In this document: positions 60,268-64,000 of the stretch, one piece after another
Position numbering within the stretch: position 1 is the stretch's first letter
Layout: each line of letters starts with the position of its first letter
Assembly (NCBI GenBank): GCA_964247745.1
Contig: CAXTVT010000007.1
Span: 8,484-72,483, forward strand
Reading direction: 5' to 3'
DNA from: RH-AL1 sp964247745
GTDB lineage: Bacteria > Pseudomonadota > Alphaproteobacteria > Rhizobiales > Beijerinckiaceae
Length of the DNA stretch: 64,000 nt
Made by a program: the position numbers and the translations under genes
The notes under the pieces: generated by a model
Database searches by the model: none
What the model was told of the DNA's origin: nothing
What the model saw: the letters and a program-made list of their open reading frames with translations, nothing else

Positions 60268-61205
60268 TGAACCGTCCCTCCGCCGACGGGCGGGATGGCG
60301 GGCAGGCCAGCAAGCGACGCCAGAAGGTCGCGGCTGTGGCGGAGGAATCGCGCCCCGTCTTTCGTCCGGGGCGGCGTGATGCGGGACGTGAGCTGGTCGA
60401 TCCGCGCGCCGGCCTGCGGATGAGACGAAAGCAAGATCGACGCGACCTCGACGATAAGTTCCTCGTACAGGTCCAGCAGAGTGCAAACGCGCTGGCATGC
60501 TGTGAGCTGCCTCTCCACGAAGGTAGCGGTCGGCCCATCCGAGGGATGATGGCCATGGCCGAGGAAGTAGCTGGCGGCGTGGAAGCGGGCGGGCGACGCC
60601 GAGAGGTGCCCGCCCGCGAGCTGCTGCACGGCGAATGGCGAGAGCAGATTTGCGGTGGCAAGGTTGAGGGAGGCTGTCGGCGATAATTCTTCCTCCCCGA
60701 GGGTGTCGAAGGCGATGACGTACTCGCCGCCGTTGAACAGTGTTTGCTGCGCCTCTCCGCCGAAGCGTCTTCCGCCGAGGCTGAAGCCGACGTGGTCAGC
60801 AGCGAGATAGACCGCGAGTTGCTTCAACGTCATGATCGCGATCGGCGAACACGCGCTCCAGTGCTGCAATGCTGCGCGCAAGCTGACGTCGCATTGCTTG
60901 CTGTCATAGTCCGGCGTCAGGCGGCGGCGGACCCGATGGATGGCACCCACCGCATTCTCGACTTGATGCGCTTGGCAGCAAGCATGCGCGGAGGTGCCGG
61001 GCTGCAAGTCACCGCGGCCGTGCTCGCGCTCGACGAGGGTCGCCTCAGCGACGGCCATTATGACCTTTACCTCGTCGCCATCAGCTACACCATCAGGACG
61101 ATGGCTGAGGATGACCGGCGACGCCTGGCGCTGATCGCGGCGCGCGCGGCGCGCGGCGGCGCGACGTTGCTGCCGCGTGAGCGGCATGGTACGAAACGAT
61201 GACAT
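60264..61205 (-). CDS. Hypothetical protein upstream of the primase
   Basis: A 313-residue soluble protein. The N-terminus PLTRQQRRAAARRARRDQRQ is a basic opening common in alphaproteobacterial island proteins. The middle has LKQLAVYLAADHVGFSLGGR and the C-terminus TFVERQLTACQRVCTLLDLY and ITPPRTKDGARFLRHSRD. No domain is recognised. Starts at 61205 or 61187 are both possible. Its stop overlaps the primase start by 4 bp, so the two probably work together in replication. Confidence 0.65.
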   Translation of the reverse strand: MSSFRTMPLTRQQRRAAARRARRDQRQASPVILSHRPDGVADGDEVKVIMAVAEATLVEREHGRGDLQPGTSAHACCQAHQVENAVGAIHRVRRRLTPDYDSKQCDVSLRAALQHWSACSPIAIMTLKQLAVYLAADHVGFSLGGRRFGGEAQQTLFNGGEYVIAFDTLGEEELSPTASLNLATANLLSPFAVQQLAGGHLSASPARFHAASYFLGHGHHPSDGPTATFVERQLTACQRVCTLLDLYEELIVEVASILLSSHPQAGARIDQLTSRITPPRTKDGARFLRHSRDLLASLAGLPAIPPVGGGTVQ

Positions 61206-61256
61206 GATAGTGTCCTTAGAAGCCGATGCCGCAAGCACCGGCCGGTTGACGATCAA

Positions 61257-61287
61257 GAAGAGGCCCGGCATCGCGCCGGGCCTCTTC
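61257..61287 (-). terminator. Strong hairpin between excisionase-like gene and replication genes
   Basis: GAAGAGGCCCGGC (61257-61269) and GCCGGGCCTCTTC (61275-61287) form a perfect 13-bp stem with a 5-base loop, six bases past the stop of the excisionase-like gene. On the minus strand it is followed by TTGATC, with no long T run. It probably separates the integration module from the replication module. Confidence 0.65.
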
Positions 61288-61292
61288 GCGTC

Positions 61293-61634
61293 TCAGGCGG
61301 CGATTCTGCCGCGCTTGTTGAAGGCATCCCCGCCCGGCGTGTAGGCCGGCAGCGCCGCCTTCCAAGCGTCCGAGGCTTCATCGAAGATGCGCGTGCTGCG
61401 CCCGACCTTGACAGCCTTAAGCCGGCCGGCTTTCAGCTCCTCATAGACCTTCGTCTCGCCGAGGCCTTCGTCTTCCGAGAACTGCCCGACGGTGCGCCAG
61501 GACTTTGCCGACCTCTGCTTGACGGGCGCATCGCCATGCCCCGCGCTGCCCTTACCGGCGTCGTCCTTTGCGGGCTTCTCGGCCGGGCTCGCGCCGCGCG
61601 CCGCCCCTGCCTCCGGTGACTTATCCTTGGCCAT
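61293..61634 (-). CDS. Excisionase-like helix-turn-helix protein
   Basis: A 113-residue protein. The first 45 residues are a charged Ala/Lys/Gly-rich tail. The C-terminal part is a MerR-like/excisionase HTH: SWRTVGQFSEDEGLGETKVY, then EELKAGRLKAVKVGRSTRIF. Such proteins bend DNA at att sites or repress promoters. The ATG at 61634 has GGAGG nine bases upstream; the ATG at 61643 is too close to that site. Two tandem palindromes lie about 90-140 bp upstream and may be its own operators. Confidence 0.78.
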   Translation of the reverse strand: MAKDKSPEAGAARGASPAEKPAKDDAGKGSAGHGDAPVKQRSAKSWRTVGQFSEDEGLGETKVYEELKAGRLKAVKVGRSTRIFDEASDAWKAALPAYTPGGDAFNKRGRIAA

Positions 61635-61720
61635 TCCTTTCATCCTCCGGGATCGCCCACGAACACGGGCGAGCGGGGGCGGTCATGCGCCAAGCAACAG
61701 CGGCTGGGAAGCGAATGCTA

Positions 61721-61773
61721 TGGACGACTGTCAGTCGTCCAGCTCCGACCTATGGATGACTAACAGTCGTCCA
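61721..61773. promoter_or_regulatory. Two tandem 21-bp palindromic operators
   Basis: The first site (61721-61741) is TGGACGACTG, a central T, then CAGTCGTCCA: a perfect palindrome. The second (61753-61773) has TGGATGACTA and the same right half CAGTCGTCCA, with two mismatches. Centres are 32 bp apart, three helical turns, so bound dimers would lie on the same face. They precede the excisionase-like gene and overlap the end of the gene at 61750-62475. Confidence 0.65.
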
Positions 61774-62475
61774 GCACGGGCAGAGGCGGAGTTGCTTTCT
61801 GATCCTCTGGACACACCGCTCATGGTCCCGGCCAACAAGCGGCAAGACTGTCGCGCGCCACGGGGGCTTGATCCCGGCGATGCCCTGAACGTCCCGGGCA
61901 ACCGGGTCGGCGATGGCCCGCGCGATGCGGTCTGCGTTCCCGGCGTCGTCGGGGTAGCGGCGAAAGTGGGCGACGGCGTGCCTGTCGATGACGGCCCGGA
62001 TGTCGTCCATCCGCTTGTTCTGAAGCCTCCGCTCGCGCGCCTTCGCCGGCCCCTGGCCCCGCCCTGCGGCTTCGGCCTCCGCGACGGCTTCCGGCCCGCC
62101 CCGGTGATGGAAGCCGAGCGCGAGCGCCGCGGCGACCGCGGCATCGGCCGCCCGCGCCAGCTCGGCAGCCAAGTCAAGCCGAGCCGCACGGTCGGCCGCT
62201 TCCGGGCCTAACAGGCGTTCTCCGATGTCCCGCAGGGCGACCGTGGCTACGTCAAGTTGGCGCTCGTACCGTTCGATCGCCTCCCTCTCGCCGGGGCTGA
62301 CCCTCCGGCGACGTGCGATGGCCTCGCCGGTCAGCTCGCGCAGCCGCTCGGCGAGCACCCGCACGTCGAGCGTCGCTGCGCCACCCGCGCTGCCGAAGTG
62401 GCCCGTCTCGGCGATCATCACGTAGTCGCGTCGGATGACAGGCACTGCCTTGCCGCTTGCCCTACGCCGCGCCAC
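61750..62475 (-). CDS. Hypothetical protein downstream of the integrase
   Basis: A 241-residue protein starting at GTG 62475, overlapping the integrase end by 14 bp. The body is helical and charged (VRVLAERLRELTGEAIARRR, REAIERYERQLDVATVALRD) with KARERRLQNKRMDDIRAVID in the middle. No family is recognised. The last 20 codons run into the operator region, including one palindrome. It is expected to be co-transcribed with the integrase. Confidence 0.6.
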   Translation of the reverse strand: MARRRASGKAVPVIRRDYVMIAETGHFGSAGGAATLDVRVLAERLRELTGEAIARRRRVSPGEREAIERYERQLDVATVALRDIGERLLGPEAADRAARLDLAAELARAADAAVAAALALGFHHRGGPEAVAEAEAAGRGQGPAKARERRLQNKRMDDIRAVIDRHAVAHFRRYPDDAGNADRIARAIADPVARDVQGIAGIKPPWRATVLPLVGRDHERCVQRIRKQLRLCPCWTTVSHP

Positions 62476-63787
62476 GGCCCGCCCCCGCCGCTCGCAGCGG
62501 CGTCACGGTGCCTCGCTCGGCCGGCTCGACAAGCCCAAATGACGGCAGCGCCGCCCGCACCGTGGCGGCAATGTAGTTGGGGCTTAAGTGTGCGTAATGA
62601 CGCTCAGTTATTCTAGTGTCGGCATGACCCAATTGATCGGCTATTACACGCATGCTTACGCCGCGCTGCGCCAGCATACTCGCATAACTGTGCCTCAAGA
62701 TATGAAAATTGGCGGCGGGGTCGAGCCCGGCGCGCACGCTTGCCGCGTCGAGCGGGCGCTTCTGCTCCCACGGCCCCCATGGACGGCCGTCGTCGTGGCG
62801 GAACACTCGCTCGCGCGGCCCCCTCCCGGCCGTGAGCGCGGTCAAAAGCGCCGTCCCGTCCTCGCTCAGGGCGACATGGCGCGGCCTGCCGGCCTTGCTT
62901 TCCCGGATCGTAATCGTCCCCGCGGCGGCGTTGAAGTCGCCGCTAACCAAACGGCAAAGTTCCCCGTACCTGGCTCCACAGAGCAAGGCAGCGCGCACCA
63001 TGTCTCGAAATCCGCCCTGGCAGGCGTTGGCCAGCCTCAGGCACTCGTGGTCGGTTAGGAAGCGCACCACCGGCGCGTCGGCCTCGCGGAACGGCTTGGC
63101 CTTGCGCCACGCCTCGTCCGCGCACGCATGGCCCTCCTGAAAGGCGAAAGCTAAGGCAGCCTTCAGAATGGTGAGGGTCCGATTCGCCGTCGCCCGCCGC
63201 GCCCGCACCTTGTCTGGATCGCTCCTGTCGAGCGTCACGGGCTCGCGCGGCGCGCTGAACCGCCCCGTGCGCGTCATGCGCGCCGATGTCGCAATCCCGG
63301 CGTGCCAGTCGCGGATGCGCTTCGTCGTGAGCTTGGCCACCTCGACGTCGCCGAGGGGCGCCAGGATGCGGGCCTTCGCCGCCTGCCGGTCTTTCGCCAG
63401 CCCCTTAGACCCGCGCCGCTCCCGCTCGGCGAAGTACAAGTCGAGCGCCGCCGCCACGGTGAAGGGATTAGCCGCCGCCTCCTGGCCGGCATCGGGACGC
63501 ACCTGCACCCGCCACCAATCGCGCGCCTTTTCCTGCGCTTCCCGGTACGACTGCACCGTGACGCTATCGGCGTCGCCGAGGTCGTCAGCCGTGCCGATCT
63601 TCTCGACAGCGTAGCGGCCCTCGCCGAGGTAGAGCCGGGCCAGCCATGACCCTCCGCCTTTTTTCGTGCGGCGGTAGCCCAGATGGAGCCCGTTCTCGAT
63701 GGTCTTCCAGAACGGTTTGTCGCGGGGGGCAAGGCGCAGCCGGGCAGCTCGGGTCTCAAGCGCCGTGTCGCGAACCGTCCTAGCCAT
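62462..63787 (-). CDS. Tyrosine-type site-specific integrase
   Basis: A 441-residue phage-type recombinase. An arm-binding region is at the N-terminus (FWKTIENGLHLGYRRTKKGG), a SAM-like core-binding domain follows (about 105-200), and the catalytic domain carries Arg in LLCGARYGELCRLV, HILRHSYASMLAQRG (H-x-x-R), the GHADTRITERHYAHLS His, and the Tyr nucleophile in HYAHL. The start at 63787 follows AGGAGG. It lies 158 bp from attR, the normal place for the enzyme that integrated this island in tRNA-Glu. Confidence 0.95.
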   Translation of the reverse strand: MARTVRDTALETRAARLRLAPRDKPFWKTIENGLHLGYRRTKKGGGSWLARLYLGEGRYAVEKIGTADDLGDADSVTVQSYREAQEKARDWWRVQVRPDAGQEAAANPFTVAAALDLYFAERERRGSKGLAKDRQAAKARILAPLGDVEVAKLTTKRIRDWHAGIATSARMTRTGRFSAPREPVTLDRSDPDKVRARRATANRTLTILKAALAFAFQEGHACADEAWRKAKPFREADAPVVRFLTDHECLRLANACQGGFRDMVRAALLCGARYGELCRLVSGDFNAAAGTITIRESKAGRPRHVALSEDGTALLTALTAGRGPRERVFRHDDGRPWGPWEQKRPLDAASVRAGLDPAANFHILRHSYASMLAQRGVSMRVIADQLGHADTRITERHYAHLSPNYIAATVRAALPSFGLVEPAERGTVTPLRAAGAGRGAA

Positions 63788-63888
63788 CTCGCCGTGTCCT
63801 CCTGCCTGTCCAACATCTGTCTAATAAGCGTAGGCGAACAGCCCCGAACGCTCAAGAACGTTGGCGAGAGGCGCACAGCAATCAGGCA

Positions 63889-63900
63889 GCAATTACAACG
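63889..63900 (+). repeat. Arm-site-like repeat, right copy
   Basis: GCAATTACAACG, identical and in the same orientation as 50207-50218. It ends 45 bp before attR. In an excised circle the two copies would flank the core, as arm-type sites do. Confidence 0.5.
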
Positions 63901-63945
63901 GTTAGGTAAACGTCGCCAGCGCTCGCCAGCGTCCGGGCCTAGCCT

Positions 63946-63989
63946 CTTTCACGGCGGAGACACGGGTTCGATTCCCGTTGGGCGTGCCA
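63946..63989 (+). repeat. attR core (44-bp direct repeat)
   Basis: An exact copy of the tRNA-Glu 3' end at 50163-50206. It marks the right end of the island; only 11 bp of chromosome remain after it in the window. Confidence 0.93.
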
Positions 63990-64000
63990 CCTTCCGCTTC

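Larger units (their letters stand above)
50163..63989. mobile_element. tRNA-Glu-integrated genomic island with tyrosine integrase and primase
   Basis: A 13.8-kb element bounded by exact 44-bp direct repeats made of the tRNA-Glu 3' end. The right side has integrase (62462-63787), an unknown gene, an excisionase-like gene, an unknown gene and a primase-helicase-like protein, all on the minus strand. The left side is cargo, with broken umuDC and two AT-rich gene blocks on the plus strand. No capsid, terminase, tail, relaxase or conjugation genes are seen, so it resembles a satellite or integrative plasmid-like island that uses other elements for transfer. GC content changes sharply at the AT-rich blocks, which points to several sources. 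Confidence 0.9.

Noticed and set aside
60744..61202. A plus-strand ORF of 152 codons (ending ARGGATLLPRERHGTKR).
   Set aside because: The minus-strand ORF at the same place has the common PLTRQQRRAAAR opening and is coupled to the primase by ATGA, which makes it the better gene.

Overview
The window is GC-rich chromosomal DNA from an alphaproteobacterium, most likely of the order Hyphomicrobiales. The basis is the gene content: the CtrA-pathway regulator SciP (DUF1153), an Omp25/31-type porin-like barrel, an opgG-opgH pair, ftsY, proA next to nadD, DUF2232 inside the rpsF-rpsR-rplI operon, and dispersed GTCATTCCGG-type palindromic repeats. I cannot name the genus from sequence alone.

Positions 1 to about 50130 are ordinary core chromosome. 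From left to right they hold: a MoxR-type operon (DUF4129, DUF4350, MoxR, DUF58, SpoIIM, RDD, all on the minus strand); a PilZ protein, rlmN, a Rieske protein and a CNNM/CorC protein; a fused aroK-aroB gene; an outer-membrane barrel; proA and nadD; a DUF1214/DUF1254 pair; a class A penicillin-binding protein; a YcgN-family protein; a PepSY-response regulator-histidine kinase operon; a DEAD-box helicase; opgG-opgH for periplasmic glucans; glmU-glmS for UDP-GlcNAc supply, followed by a SpeE-like gene and a broken ycaQ-like gene; ftsY; purQ; a broken solute-binding-protein gene; a TlpA-DsbD pair; sciP; hslV and hslU separated by a membrane-protein gene; a CAT-anticodon tRNA; a heme-monooxygenase-like gene and a Rieske-FAD reductase; and the ribosomal operon rpsF-rpsR-DUF2232-rplI. 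Envelope synthesis and envelope or redox homeostasis recur through this part.

Positions 50163 to 63989 are an integrated mobile element. It sits in the 3' end of a tRNA-Glu gene and is bounded by an exact 44-bp direct repeat. A tyrosine integrase lies next to the right-hand repeat. Inward from it are an unknown gene, an excisionase-like gene behind two tandem palindromes, an unknown gene, and a large primase-helicase-like replication protein. Beside that gene is an AT-rich spacer with inverted-repeat flanks that could be an origin.

The left half of the element is a cargo zone. An old umuD-umuC pair is in pieces. Two clearly AT-rich blocks lie in and beside it: one with an HNH_5-type protein, the other with a tight three-gene operon (a papain-like or NlpC-like cysteine peptidase candidate, an unknown helical protein, and a DUF6941-like beta protein). 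These AT-rich genes are the best candidates here for an undescribed, possibly anti-phage, system.

Several core genes (spoIIM-like, ycaQ-like, the solute-binding protein) and several island genes carry single-base frame breaks or an in-frame stop. Real decay and assembly error cannot be told apart without reads.
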